Assembly: GCF_000482785.1 (NCBI RefSeq)
Contig: NZ_AXWS01000004.1
Coordinates: 1 to 51,949 of the forward strand
DNA from: Derxia gummosa DSM 723
GTDB taxonomy: Bacteria > Pseudomonadota > Gammaproteobacteria > Burkholderiales > Burkholderiaceae_E
DNA length: 51,949 nucleotides
Reading direction: 5' to 3'
Below, piece after piece: positions 1-11,441 of this stretch. How positions within the stretch are numbered: position 1 is the stretch's first letter; each line of letters begins with the position of its first letter. A model generated the notes under the pieces. It was not told the DNA's origin, made no database searches, and worked only from the letters and a program-made list of their open reading frames with translations. Made by a program: the position numbers and the translations under genes.

Positions 1-1864
<1,864 letters not shown>

Positions 1865-2009
1865 CCGACGACATGACCTATAACGACCCAGGTGGGTCAG
1901 ATTTCGACCGGCGTTGACACTTCTGCTCCGTACCCAACAAAGGCAAGCGTGAATCTCCCCTCCTCATATTCCTGCTTGCATAATAACTTCATCCCCAGCA
2001 CTTTAGTGT

Positions 2010-2045
2010 AATAATCCGGCGCTGAGGTCGCCGGTCCAAGATTAT
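2010..2045 (-). terminator. Hairpin downstream of epsF, possible terminator
   Basis: A stem CCGGCG/CGCCGG (2016-2021 with 2029-2034) with a 7-base loop is flanked by AATAAT and ATTATT. It lies about 70 bp past the epsF stop. Read on the minus strand it is followed by ATTATT rather than a clean T-tract, so its function is uncertain. Confidence 0.35.
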
Positions 2046-2111
2046 TGCGGATTGGCAGTCGCTAGTAGTCTGCTTGATTGACTGCTCTGATGGCCGGGGA
2101 GCGAGGTAATC

Positions 2112-3563
2112 TCAGTGGCCTATAAGCAGATCGCTCAAGTGACGACCTCTCTTTCGTAATCTCATTTTTTGACTGAAAACTGTCCAAATACGACGTGAAA
2201 TAAGAGTGTGCGGCTGGGTGCAGCGAGCAATAGATCCTAATACGTGAATCCCATTGATGCTCTCAATGTCCGTAAGGCATCTAATGCGCCGGTCTGCTAA
2301 TTCTCGAACAACTGCAGTGCCTAATCCCAACAATCCACCAAGCACAACGCCAAGAATTATGTTCAGCGCGACCTTTGGCGAAGAGGGGGAGGGAGGAGGG
2401 GTCGCATTTTGCAATATGGAGACTGTTGGCTGAGTGTTCTGACTTTCAAGATTCGTCTGGCTGCCTTTGTTAAGAATGGCGTCGTATGAGCGCTGGGCAT
2501 TCTCAACATCACGTTTCAGCACGGCCGCTTCGTCCCGAAGACTTGCCATGTGAAGAACACGAGACTTCTGCTCCTCCAATGCCGCTTTCATTGCATCAAG
2601 ACGACCGATGTTTACCGCCGCATTGACTCCGATGCTGCTAGTGACCTTGTTTGTTTGCGCATCGATTTTTTTCTGCAAAGTAGCAATCAGCGCACGCTGT
2701 TCAAGAATGGCAGGATGACGTTCTCCGTAACGAGCAAGTGTCTCTTCAAGCTTCGCCTCTTCGCGTGCCAGCTGCGATGCAAGGTCGCCGACTACTGGGT
2801 CTGACAATACTTCCTGGGTGCTATCCGACAATGTGTGCGCTTGTCGTTCGCGATTCTGGCTTTCGGCAACTGTGGCTTGCAATGCGAGCACTTGACTTGA
2901 AAGTTCTGCAAGTTTGGAGCTCTCATTATCGAAGCGATCATCAGGAATGATGACGCCGGCATTGCGTTGGAATTCAGACAATCGACTTTGCGCTGCTTCC
3001 AGTCCGTCACGCGTCTCCTTGGTTCGCAGGTCGAAGAATTCAGAGTAACGTTTTGCTTGCTCAACACGGAGGTCCGTCGTCGTCGCAACATAGGCCTCCG
3101 TAATGGTATTGGCCATCAGAGCTGCGAACTCCGGGCTGATGTTCGTGAAGGACAAGCTCACGACTTTCGAGTCACGTGTCGGGCGCAAGTCAAGGCTGCG
3201 CCGAAGCGTGCTTGCCACCCAAGCCAAATAGTCTCCCTGGCCTTTGGTTTCTCGATTCCACCTGGCATTGAGTGAAGCATCCCGGTCCAATCCAGCGCTA
3301 CGAGCCGCATTAAGCAGTACTCGGTCGCTCGAAATCACATCGAGCTCGGTCGCAATCACGGTCGTGATCGTGCCTCCTGAGGATACGAGCGCATTCGTAA
3401 TCGGATCAGTGGTGGGCGGGCTAATCAGTAAAGAGGTCGAGGCCGTGTACTGCTTTGGAAGCAATTCGGTCACGGCAATGGTCAGGCTGACCACCGCCAT
3501 TGCTGTAACAACCGCAGCAAGCCAACGGGCCTTGAGGATCAGGAAGAGCTGTAGGGGACTCAT
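2112..3563 (-). CDS. epsF: Polysaccharide chain-length determinant, EpsF/Wzz type
   Basis: This is an inner-membrane polysaccharide co-polymerase of 483 residues that sets exopolysaccharide chain length. The N-terminal transmembrane segment spans residues 12-34, followed by the Wzz signature LLPKQYTASTSLLI. A long periplasmic coiled-coil region (about 170-365) follows, with a GNVR-like region SYDAILNKGSQ and a Pro-rich PPPSPSSPKVALN before the second transmembrane helix. RRIRCLTDIESINGIHVLGSI after that helix matches the EpsF-type C-terminus. No tyrosine-kinase domain is fused. It reads away from the other EPS genes, toward the IS remnant, and is clearly lower in GC than the rest of the window. 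Normally epsF sits in one direction with epsE/epsG and xrtB, so a rearrangement is likely. Confidence 0.85.
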   Translation of the reverse strand: MSPLQLFLILKARWLAAVVTAMAVVSLTIAVTELLPKQYTASTSLLISPPTTDPITNALVSSGGTITTVIATELDVISSDRVLLNAARSAGLDRDASLNARWNRETKGQGDYLAWVASTLRRSLDLRPTRDSKVVSLSFTNISPEFAALMANTITEAYVATTTDLRVEQAKRYSEFFDLRTKETRDGLEAAQSRLSEFQRNAGVIIPDDRFDNESSKLAELSSQVLALQATVAESQNRERQAHTLSDSTQEVLSDPVVGDLASQLAREEAKLEETLARYGERHPAILEQRALIATLQKKIDAQTNKVTSSIGVNAAVNIGRLDAMKAALEEQKSRVLHMASLRDEAAVLKRDVENAQRSYDAILNKGSQTNLESQNTQPTVSILQNATPPPSPSSPKVALNIILGVVLGGLLGLGTAVVRELADRRIRCLTDIESINGIHVLGSIARCTQPHTLISRRIWTVFSQKMRLRKRGRHLSDLLIGH

Positions 3564-4533
3564 TGCGCTAGTGCTCGATTGACGGAACTACAAACGATGA
3601 CGCGATCAGCTTCACCGGGTCGATGCGCCAATTCTGGGCAAGACTGGGGCGTCGCAAGCTCAGTGCGGATTTGACGCTGCGGCATTTGAATTCGGAGTGA
3701 GCTGAACCTTGGTTTCTATGGCAGGTCGTCAAGCCCAATTGCTCGAGCCTGTGATGAATTGCCGACCGCTTATCCATCCGAGCCAGTCGATGTAGTGAGC
3801 AAAGGCAGGTCAAAAGTTGTAAAGCGCACCTACATCAAGATTTTCCGTCGGAGTCCTGTCAGATTCGACAACTGTACCGAGCATTGGTGTCGGTCGAAGG
3901 CGATGGCGGTGCGGACGCGAAAATGGATGATGATGGCTCAATGATCATCTTGCCTATGGCACAAGCCAAGCTTACTGATAATTGTCTCGGCCAACTAGCG
4001 AAGCTGTGGGTGTGACACATTTTATTGAATTAATCCGCACTCCTTGCTTATTAACCATGATGCGCAATCCTTGGCCTTGCTCACTGGTCGACAACTGAAT
4101 ACCTTGCGCCGGGCCCTGTGAATCGCAAGCGGCGATAAGGTCTCGGATCAGTCAATTCACCATGCAAAACCTGTCGGGGTTAGCAGGGAGGTGAATCGGG
4201 CTGTCCTCGGATTTACCGGCTCGGCATCGAATTGCTTTCGGATGAGTCAGTTACGGCGCCGTGACGTGGGATTCGATGCAAAGACGTCGATGAATGCGCG
4301 AATCCGCATCGAAGCGATGGGAGCGATGCAAACCGCGTGAGCAATATTCACCGGTTGTGAAGTATTTTCATAGCGCTCAATTTGACCAGCTTTGCTTTTA
4401 TATCGCAGAGCTGGAAGGCAGGCTTGAGCAGCACTTGTACGTTTGCATGAATTAATCACTGACGCGTGGCGGAGCTTGGTGGCTTCGTGGCTTGCCAGAA
4501 AGGTGTAGGGGGTGATTTAGATGAGTATTTCCG
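3564..4533. other. 970-bp low-GC gap between epsF and xrtB
   Basis: This divergent intergenic stretch shows no open frame with a recognisable protein; the longest frames (61-87 codons) lack family signatures and good ribosome-binding sites. It must contain the promoters for epsF and the xrtB operon. One weak sigma-54-like element (TTGG at 4476-4479 and GC at 4490-4491, GG-N10-GC spacing) lies about 40 bp before xrtB, but its -12 box is GGC rather than TGC. The AT-richness suggests either a regulatory region or decayed sequence. Confidence 0.5.
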
Positions 4534-5490
4534 ATGAAAAACCCGGGACCCGTTGACACTGGTGAGGTGTCGCTGCTGGTGGCATGGAAGGGATGCCTCG
4601 GCTTCTTGTCCGTTTTGCCTTCTGACAAGACTCGCCAGCTTCTTGCCGGTGCCTTGAGTCTGGCAGCCGTGGTGCTCTTGTACACGCCAGTGATGTTCCA
4701 GTTGGCGGTGACCACGTGGCAGGAGGAGATGGGCAGTTACGGGCCGGTCGTGCTTGTACTCGCGGCTTATCTGTTGTTCACGAAGCGCGCCTATCAGTCG
4801 CCGGCCTCAGGATATCTATCGTTCACGGCAATAGCCTGCGGCGTTCCCATGCTTCTTATCGGGTTGGGTCTGTCTGTGATCGGGCATTCACAGCAGTTCA
4901 TCACTTTTGAAATGGGAGGGCTGCCTTTCGTCTTTGCTGGCATTCAATTGATGATGACTGGTGGGGCGGCATTTCGACGGGCTTGGTTTGCCTATGTATT
5001 GATGATATTTGCCCTCCCTTGGCCGGGATCAGTCATTGATGCAGCGACTCAGCCAATGAAAATCGCTGCGTCCTACGGTGCGGAGCATGTCTTGTACTGG
5101 ATGGGATATCCCGTCGCGCGTTCGGGGGTGATCATCACATTGGGCCCGTACAGGCTACTGGTTGCGGATGCCTGCTCTGGTCTCAGTTCTCTATTTGCAT
5201 TGGAAGCTCTCGGACTGACTTACATGAATGTGATCCGCCACGAATCCGTGTTCCGGAATGTCGTGCTGGCACTTTTCATCGTTCCCATCAGTTATGTGTC
5301 GAATGTCAGTCGTGTGGTTTTCATAGGGTTGGTGAGTTTTCATGCCGGGGAAGCTGCGGGCCAAGGTTTTCTGCATGAGTTCTCGGGAATGGTGCTTTTT
5401 GTCACTGCCCTGATGCTCATTACTTCGCTCGATAGCGTGTTGCGGATAACCAAGGCTTGGGTGCTTTCTCTCGGCAAGGGTAAGGCATGA
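4534..5490 (+). CDS. xrtB: Exosortase B
   Basis: Exosortases are polytopic membrane cysteine proteases/transpeptidases that process PEP-CTERM proteins alongside EPS export. The 318-residue protein has about eight hydrophobic segments. The family's catalytic triad is visible: Cys214 in ADACSGLSSL, Arg260 in SNVSRVVFIGLVS and His281 in FLHEFSGM. EpsI follows with an ATGA overlap, as in B-type EPS loci. The ATG is followed by a hydrophilic start; an upstream ATG at 4521 is in another frame and soon meets a stop. No PEP-CTERM substrate gene was recognised in the window. Confidence 0.92.
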   Translation: MKNPGPVDTGEVSLLVAWKGCLGFLSVLPSDKTRQLLAGALSLAAVVLLYTPVMFQLAVTTWQEEMGSYGPVVLVLAAYLLFTKRAYQSPASGYLSFTAIACGVPMLLIGLGLSVIGHSQQFITFEMGGLPFVFAGIQLMMTGGAAFRRAWFAYVLMIFALPWPGSVIDAATQPMKIAASYGAEHVLYWMGYPVARSGVIITLGPYRLLVADACSGLSSLFALEALGLTYMNVIRHESVFRNVVLALFIVPISYVSNVSRVVFIGLVSFHAGEAAGQGFLHEFSGMVLFVTALMLITSLDSVLRITKAWVLSLGKGKA

Positions 5491-6230
5491 CTCTGATGCG
5501 CCAATCCGACGGCACTTTGCAAGCTTTCGATCTGAGAGTTATTGCGGCGATCGTTGTTCTTGTGCTGCTCTCCATCTATCTTTCACGCCGGTTGGTGCCG
5601 GGCAATCTGCAATCAGTCGATGTCGTAGACATCGAAGCCGCTGCGCCCCGTTCTTTTGGCGATTGGGTGGTGATCAATACGAGCCTCGATAATCCGATGC
5701 TGAACGTGGGCGGGAACAGTACCGATAGTCCCTATGATCAGACCCTGTACCGCGCCTATCGCAATGGCAGAGGCCAAGTAATTCAGCTTGCAATTGCATG
5801 GGGGCGCAATCAGCGGCAGGAAATCAAGATTCATCGGCCTGAGCTTTGCTATGAGGCTCAGGGGTTGCATGTCTCCGCTGTGCGCTCAGTCGCATTCCCG
5901 GTTATTGACTCTGTAGGTCACCCATTGCCGATCCTCGGCAAGTTTCTGGTTGGCTCAGATCAGACTGGTGCTCAGCGGCAATTGGTCGGCTACTGGATTC
6001 GGATCGGGCGCATTTTCAGTGAGAGTGCCCTGGAAACCCGCCTGCACCTGATTACCGAAGGACTCGCCGGGCGCATTCCGGACGGTGTGCTGGTGCGTGC
6101 GTCGATTCAGGTTCCTGATCCGTCCGAGGACGACGAGGCGGAAGCCGAAATCAAAGCGTTTTTATCGCAATTGATTGAGGCCATGCCGGTAGGTATGCGG
6201 GAAATCGCTGTCGGGAAAGGCATGTCGTGA
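5487..6230 (+). CDS. epsI: Exosortase-associated EpsI-family protein
   Basis: EpsI proteins accompany exosortases, often fused to them, and are periplasmic partners of EPS assembly. The 247-residue protein has one N-terminal membrane anchor (about residues 13-30) followed by a periplasmic domain. Family hallmarks are the stretch YDQTLYRAYRNGRGQVIQLAIAW and the heme-like motif region IKIHRPELCYEAQG with conserved His-Arg-Pro-Glu-x-Cys-Tyr. It overlaps xrtB upstream by ATGA and the glycoside hydrolase downstream, indicating translational coupling. Confidence 0.88.
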   Translation: MTLMRQSDGTLQAFDLRVIAAIVVLVLLSIYLSRRLVPGNLQSVDVVDIEAAAPRSFGDWVVINTSLDNPMLNVGGNSTDSPYDQTLYRAYRNGRGQVIQLAIAWGRNQRQEIKIHRPELCYEAQGLHVSAVRSVAFPVIDSVGHPLPILGKFLVGSDQTGAQRQLVGYWIRIGRIFSESALETRLHLITEGLAGRIPDGVLVRASIQVPDPSEDDEAEAEIKAFLSQLIEAMPVGMREIAVGKGMS

Positions 6231-7627
6231 TGATCAAGCCGAAATCCCTTCGGAGCATCCGCCGGCTTTTGGTATGGATGCTGATTGTGCTGTCCGACGT
6301 CCGGTCAGCCGCGATTGCACGTGCCGCCGATCCAGGCGATTTCAATGAATCTGCTTGTCTGGTCGTGAAGTTCGTTCAGGGGCAGCCGGAGCGCGATATG
6401 CCCATGCTGCATGACCTTGGCGTTCACTGGGCACGCGAGCTTGTCCGCTGGCACGAATTCGAGCCTCAGCCGGGCAACTATGCAGAGCTCAGCCCGGTGC
6501 TCAAGCGGCAATTGGCTTACTACCGGAGTCACGATATCGGCTTGATTGCCTTGCTCACGCTAGATAATCCTGTGGCCTATCCGCCGGGGCTGGATGGTTC
6601 ACTGCGAGCCTTTGATGCGAAGGCTTATGGCCGTTTTGCACATGCTGCCGCTGAAGCTCTTTCACGAGAAGGAGTGCGATTCGTGCTCGAAATCGGAAAT
6701 GAGCCGCACAACTCCGCATTGCTGCCGCGACTTGGTGGGCAATGGAACGGAAGTCCACCGTCGCCATGGTTGCAGCACTATGTCGCAATGGCGAATGCAG
6801 CCGTTGCGACAGTGAAGCAATGGAATCCCGCCATCAAGCTGCTGGCCCAGGATGACATGTGGCTTCTCCATTACCGGTTCATCGATGCGGGATTGACGCC
6901 GGAAATCGATGGGCTGTCCGTCCATCCTTATGTGATGGGTATGCCCGAGCGCGCGGCAGTCGCGCATGACACGGATTGGGCGCGGCCATATCAGCTTGTC
7001 GACCCGGATCGTGCCTTTGGTTCCGCGGTGCGGCGACTCAAGGCTTATGGTCGCCAAAAATTGGGGCGTGACCTGGAAATCTGGATTACCGAGTGGGGCT
7101 GGCCCGCAGACGGGACCTCGCCTGCATTCACTTCTCGAGAAGTTGCAAATTTCCTGCCCCGTGCATTCTTGTTGGCCAATGAAGCCGGTGTGCAAGCGAC
7201 CTGCTGGTTTTCAAGTCAGGACAATGCGGATGGTCCCATGGGGTTGACGACCAATTTCGGGAGACGCCGCCTTGCTTATGACAGTTATCGGATCATGACC
7301 AAGCAGCTTGCTGGAATGCATTTCGAGCGGAGGATTTCAGGGCCGACCGATCGTGTGCTTGGCGTCCATGTATTGCGCTACTCGGGAGATGGTGGATTTG
7401 CGCGCACCGTGGCCTGGAATTCTTCTGCCGAGCCGGCAAGCCTGCGCCTGACCGGCGAAGGCACGGCCATGAATGCCGAGGGTGACGAACTCAAGCCGAT
7501 CGTGCTTGGTGAAGGCGCAGCCTGCGTTCCGCTTGGGCCGGGGGTGATCTATCTGTCTGGAGGCTGGGCGGATTCCAGCCGACAGACATTGAGCCAAGGC
7601 GATCCGGAATGCCGGGCAGCGCGATGA
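6230..7627 (+). CDS. Secreted clan GH-A glycoside hydrolase of the EPS operon (PslG-like)
   Basis: This 465-residue protein has an N-terminal signal/anchor (RRLLVWMLIVL, then ARAADPGDF, probable cleavage after ARA). The body is a TIM-barrel cellulase-type fold. The acid/base Glu158 lies in LEIGNEPH and the nucleophile Glu288 in IWITEWGWP, the paired glutamates of clan GH-A (GH5/GH39-like). A beta-rich C-terminal part follows. By analogy with PslG, a GH39 enzyme encoded in the Pseudomonas Psl locus, it may trim or edit the polymer in the periplasm; this is inference. ATG 6230 overlaps the epsI TGA; a GTG one codon earlier is an alternative start. Confidence 0.82.
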   Translation: MIKPKSLRSIRRLLVWMLIVLSDVRSAAIARAADPGDFNESACLVVKFVQGQPERDMPMLHDLGVHWARELVRWHEFEPQPGNYAELSPVLKRQLAYYRSHDIGLIALLTLDNPVAYPPGLDGSLRAFDAKAYGRFAHAAAEALSREGVRFVLEIGNEPHNSALLPRLGGQWNGSPPSPWLQHYVAMANAAVATVKQWNPAIKLLAQDDMWLLHYRFIDAGLTPEIDGLSVHPYVMGMPERAAVAHDTDWARPYQLVDPDRAFGSAVRRLKAYGRQKLGRDLEIWITEWGWPADGTSPAFTSREVANFLPRAFLLANEAGVQATCWFSSQDNADGPMGLTTNFGRRRLAYDSYRIMTKQLAGMHFERRISGPTDRVLGVHVLRYSGDGGFARTVAWNSSAEPASLRLTGEGTAMNAEGDELKPIVLGEGAACVPLGPGVIYLSGGWADSSRQTLSQGDPECRAAR

Positions 7628-7633
7628 ATCGCC

Positions 7634-9061
7634 ATGCGGATCGAGCCTTTTCTTTTTGTCTTCCTGGCCTTCGGCTATTGGCTGGGACCTCAGCGCGTTG
7701 TCGGCGGGGTGATTGCCGCGGCACTGTTTGGTGCAACCGCTGTTGTGGCTGTCACCGCGCTGGGCGGAGCGCCGGTAACGCCCGCCGTGGCGATGATTCC
7801 TTTTCTGTTCGTCTACGCCCTGCGCGATCGCGGTAGCCGGCTACTGACGGCGGAACTGGCTTTTCCGCAGCCCGGATTCTGGCTGGCCTTGCTGGCGGTG
7901 TGGATTGTGATCGGTGCGATCTTCTTTCCTCGTCTCATGCAGGGCGACATGTACGTTTTCAGCGCTGATCGAAGTGTGCAGTCGTCCGGCGGAGGATTGC
8001 ACAAGGCATTGCTCAAGCCGATGTCGACCAATATCACGCAGACGATCTATGCCGTGGCCAGCACCGTTTCGTTTCTTGCCGCGCGCTGTCTGATGATTGA
8101 TGAATTCAGGTTGCGCATGGCGGCCAATGGAGTGTTGTGGCTGGCCTTGCTCAATCTGGTGGCGGTATTTATCAATCTCGCCGAAAACTACGCCGGAGCG
8201 CCGCCCATTCTCGTGCTCATCAAGAATGCCGAATATGCGGTAATGGAGAACGGCACCGTGGCGGGTCTGGTGAGGATCTCGGGAACTTTTTCCGAACCAT
8301 CGGCTTTTGCCGGCTTTTCGCTGCCGCTGTTCGGTTTCACCTTCATGCTTTATCTCGGCGGGTACCGCAGAAGAATGAGCGGCTGGGTGGCACTGGGAAC
8401 CTTTCTGTCCCTCGTGGCTTCGACATCCTCGACGGCGCTGGGGGCTCTTGTCATTTACTTCGCCATGGTCTCCCTGGGGGGTATCGCCAAGCTGTTTACC
8501 GGTGCCCGGATTCGCTTTGGTGTGATTTCGGTACTTGCATGGGCATTGCTCACCGGCATGGTGGCGGGTGCCCTGCTTTACCCCAAGGCCGTCGATGCCG
8601 TCTATGACTATGGATACAACCTGCTCTACAAGAAGCTCGATTCGGAATCCGCAATCGAGCGGCATTCGTGGAATGTGCAGGCAATGGAGAACTTCTATGA
8701 CAGCTACGGTGCTGGCATCGGTGTCGGCAGTGCCCGCGCCAGCAATTTCGCCGTGGTGCTGCTGTCGAATCTGGGAGTTCCGGGCTTCCTGATGTTCGTT
8801 GCCTTCATATGGCAGGCCATGTTCGGGCGTCGAGGCGAAATGAGTGAAGAAGCTGCGGTCATTCTCAGAGGGGCGCGCAGTGCGGTACTCATTCTGCTGA
8901 TGGGTGGTTTGCTTTCGGCGGCGGTCTATGACCTGGGCATGGCGTTCTACATGTATTGCGCGGTGGCAGCTTATCGAGGCATGAGCCACGAGCAACTGAC
9001 AGCTGCATCGCCTGATTTGATGGCCGGGAAAGAGGTTTTCATGAGCAGGAAGGCTGCTTGA
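7634..9061 (+). CDS. O-antigen/EPS polymerase-like membrane protein (Wzy/ligase type)
   Basis: This 475-residue protein is almost entirely hydrophobic, with about ten or more membrane segments (beginning FLFVFLAFGYWLG) and a large loop containing RISGTFSEPSAFAGFSLPLF and a later stretch SAIERHSWNVQAMENFYD. The size, topology and position between the glycoside hydrolase and glycosyltransferases fit an O-antigen polymerase/ligase-type protein joining repeat units in the inner membrane. Such proteins diverge quickly, so this rests on topology and context more than motifs. It starts 6 bp after the hydrolase stop, and its stop overlaps the next gene's TTG start. Confidence 0.72.
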   Translation: MRIEPFLFVFLAFGYWLGPQRVVGGVIAAALFGATAVVAVTALGGAPVTPAVAMIPFLFVYALRDRGSRLLTAELAFPQPGFWLALLAVWIVIGAIFFPRLMQGDMYVFSADRSVQSSGGGLHKALLKPMSTNITQTIYAVASTVSFLAARCLMIDEFRLRMAANGVLWLALLNLVAVFINLAENYAGAPPILVLIKNAEYAVMENGTVAGLVRISGTFSEPSAFAGFSLPLFGFTFMLYLGGYRRRMSGWVALGTFLSLVASTSSTALGALVIYFAMVSLGGIAKLFTGARIRFGVISVLAWALLTGMVAGALLYPKAVDAVYDYGYNLLYKKLDSESAIERHSWNVQAMENFYDSYGAGIGVGSARASNFAVVLLSNLGVPGFLMFVAFIWQAMFGRRGEMSEEAAVILRGARSAVLILLMGGLLSAAVYDLGMAFYMYCAVAAYRGMSHEQLTAASPDLMAGKEVFMSRKAA

Positions 9062-10161
9062 ACAAGATCTATATCAACGGGCGCTTTCTTTCTCAGAGGG
9101 TCACGGGAGTTCAGCGTTTCGGTCGGGAAGTGCTGCTGGCCCTGGATGCCTGCCTGGACGAGGGAAGGGCTCATTTCGAACATCTTCAATTCATTCTTCT
9201 TGTCCCGGCCGGTACGGCGGTGCCGAAGTTGCGGGCAATCATGAGCGAATCGCTCGGCAAGTGCGACGGACATGCATGGGAGCAGATCGATCTGCCTCGC
9301 CGCGTGGGACGGGCATTGCTGCTCAATTTCGGATTTACTGGTCCGCTGTTCAAGCGCAACCAAATCATCACGGTGCATGACGGCGCGGTGGTTCGCATGC
9401 CGGAGGGTTACAGCCGCCAATTCAGGCTCTGGTATCGGCTGGTGGTCGGGCTGATCGGTCGACGTGCGCGCAGTACCGTGGCGGTTTCGGAGTTCAGTGC
9501 GAATGAGGCGGTCGAGTGTTTCGGCTTGCCGCGCGAACGAATTGCTGTTTCGGGTGAAGGCTGGGAACACATCCGTGAGGTGCGGGCAGATGACGCAATT
9601 CTTCGGCGTGCAGGACTGGCTGATCAGGGTTATTTCCTGGTCGTCAGCAGTCCGGCAAAGCACAAGAACTTTCCGATCGTTGGCGAGGCTCTGCAATTGC
9701 TGGGAACAACGGCGCCGCGCTGCATCGCGGTGGGGGCGGTCGACAAGCGTGTGTTTCGTGATGACGATGCGAAGGTCGGCGCCATCGAGCATCTTGGCTA
9801 TGTCAGCGATGGCGAGTTGAAGTCGCTTTATGCCCACGCACTCGGTTTCATCATGCCATCCTTTTACGAAGGCTTCGGCATTCCGCCACTGGAGGCGATG
9901 GCGTGCAATGCCGCAGTCATTTCCTCGACGGCGAATGCACTGCAGGAAGTGTGCGGGGAGGCCGCCATCTATTTTCGGCCGGAATCGGCGCGGGAACTGG
10001 CGGCGGCAGTGGCGTCGGTGCGCGAACACCCGGAATTGCGCGCATCGCTTGCGCGCGAAGCGCAGGCGCGACTCGCACATTATTCATGGCGCTCGGCGGC
10101 ACGTTGTTATCTGCGGCTCGTGTGCGAGCAATTCGATCTCGCGCCCGGAGTCATGCCATGA
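9058..10161 (+). CDS. Glycosyltransferase family 4 (GT-B)
   Basis: This 367-residue protein starts at a TTG that overlaps the preceding stop (TTGA). The N-terminus IYINGRFLSQRVTGVQRFGREV is typical of GT4 enzymes that find the acceptor through a Rossmann domain. In the C-terminal donor-binding half, FYEGFGIPPLEAMACNAAVI carries the E-x7-E nucleotide-sugar motif (Glu-Gly-Phe-Gly ... Glu-Ala). The SSPAKHKNFPIV segment corresponds to the conserved 'rkN' loop. It presumably adds a sugar to the lipid-linked EPS repeat in the cytoplasm. The donor and acceptor cannot be read from sequence. Confidence 0.9.
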   Translation: MNKIYINGRFLSQRVTGVQRFGREVLLALDACLDEGRAHFEHLQFILLVPAGTAVPKLRAIMSESLGKCDGHAWEQIDLPRRVGRALLLNFGFTGPLFKRNQIITVHDGAVVRMPEGYSRQFRLWYRLVVGLIGRRARSTVAVSEFSANEAVECFGLPRERIAVSGEGWEHIREVRADDAILRRAGLADQGYFLVVSSPAKHKNFPIVGEALQLLGTTAPRCIAVGAVDKRVFRDDDAKVGAIEHLGYVSDGELKSLYAHALGFIMPSFYEGFGIPPLEAMACNAAVISSTANALQEVCGEAAIYFRPESARELAAAVASVREHPELRASLAREAQARLAHYSWRSAARCYLRLVCEQFDLAPGVMP

Positions 10162-11441
10162 GTTCTGGGGTGCTCAAGGCGTCGGGTGGCGTGAGGCGAG
10201 GTTCGACGCGAGCGTCGCTCACCATCGTCTATGCCGGATATTTCTTTCGCTACATCTATCTGCTCATTCTCATCCCGTTTTACGGACGCGTGCTCGGTGC
10301 CGGCGAATATGGCCGTGTGCTTGCCGCAATGTCGCTCTATCAGGTCATCTGGCTGCTCATCGAATGGGGCATGCCGGCTGCCGGCGGGCGCGATATTGCA
10401 CAGAAGCCCAGTCTCGAAGCACGCCGGGAAATCTATGCGCGGCAGATCAGTGGGAGGGTGTGGACGGCGTCGATATTCGGTCTGACGGGACTGGTCGCGG
10501 CCTATTTTTCGCAAGCGCTTTCCGACCCCTATTCCTACGGCCTGTGCGCCGTGGTGATGGCGGTGATTTCTGGCTTCAATCTCGGTTGGTATTTTCTCGG
10601 GACCTTGCAATTCCGCAAGACGATCCTGCTCGAGCTGCTTGGTTTCGCGATCAACCTGCCCGCAATCCTGCTGCTGGTAAAAGGCCCGGAGGACGGAATC
10701 CGCATTCTCGAAGTGCAGATCGTTTCGGGATTGATCTGCACCCTCCTTGCCCATCGGATCGCCCTTCGAGAACTGGGCTGGAAACTCGATTGGCGCGGGC
10801 AATGGCGGGCGGGTGCCCGGTTCGTGCGCGGCAACGTGGCGCTGTTCATCAATGCCGGCATTGCGCTGGTGCTCGCGGGCGCAGCCACCTATCTGCTGAG
10901 CCTCAGCGCCAGCCCGGCCGAGGTCGGCCGCTATGGCGCCGCCGACCGACTCGTCACCGTGGGCCTGAGCCTGATCGCGCCAGCCAGCCAGGTGCTCATC
11001 GGCACGATCTCCAGTCGCCTGGGTGATCCCGCGCGGCGCGCCGAGGCGCGCCGGCTCATGCGCCGTTCGCTCGTGCTCGCGCCATTGGCCGGCCTCGTGG
11101 TCGCGGCAACGGGGTATGCGCTCGCGCCTGTCATCGTGCCGCTGATATTCGGCAGTGATTTCGACGCCAGCATCGAATTGCTGCGAGCGCTGATCTTCGT
11201 GTTTCCGATGGCGCTGTTCACCCAGGTCACGACCGGCTGGGTATTGGTGCCATTGCGTCAGGACAGATCGGTGGCACTCATCAGTTCGGCTGGCGCGCTG
11301 CTCACGACCGGCCTGGTCGTGCTGCTGGCCCCGCGGTATTCGGCGGCCGGCGCGGTCGCGGCGCGACTCGGCGGATATGTGCTCATGTGTCTGATTTCGG
11401 CATTGGTATTGCGGCCTCTCATTCGACAGGGGGATTTGTAA
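10158..11441 (+). CDS. Polysaccharide/oligosaccharide flippase (Wzx-like, MOP superfamily)
   Basis: This 427-residue protein has 12-14 predicted membrane segments. Its N-terminus YAGYFFRYIYLLILIPFYGR followed by LGAGEYGRVLAAMSLYQVI is typical of polysaccharide_synt/Wzx proteins that flip undecaprenyl-linked repeat units across the inner membrane. The ATG overlaps the preceding glycosyltransferase stop (ATGA). The frame is open further upstream but runs through that gene, so the overlap start is preferred. Together with the Wzy-like protein it indicates a Wzx/Wzy-dependent pathway. Confidence 0.88.
   Translation: MSSGVLKASGGVRRGSTRASLTIVYAGYFFRYIYLLILIPFYGRVLGAGEYGRVLAAMSLYQVIWLLIEWGMPAAGGRDIAQKPSLEARREIYARQISGRVWTASIFGLTGLVAAYFSQALSDPYSYGLCAVVMAVISGFNLGWYFLGTLQFRKTILLELLGFAINLPAILLLVKGPEDGIRILEVQIVSGLICTLLAHRIALRELGWKLDWRGQWRAGARFVRGNVALFINAGIALVLAGAATYLLSLSASPAEVGRYGAADRLVTVGLSLIAPASQVLIGTISSRLGDPARRAEARRLMRRSLVLAPLAGLVVAATGYALAPVIVPLIFGSDFDASIELLRALIFVFPMALFTQVTTGWVLVPLRQDRSVALISSAGALLTTGLVVLLAPRYSAAGAVAARLGGYVLMCLISALVLRPLIRQGDL

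Noticed and set aside
4476-4492. Sigma-54 promoter ahead of xrtB
   Set aside because: GG-N10-GC spacing is right, but the -24 and -12 boxes both differ from consensus; kept only as a note on the intergenic region.
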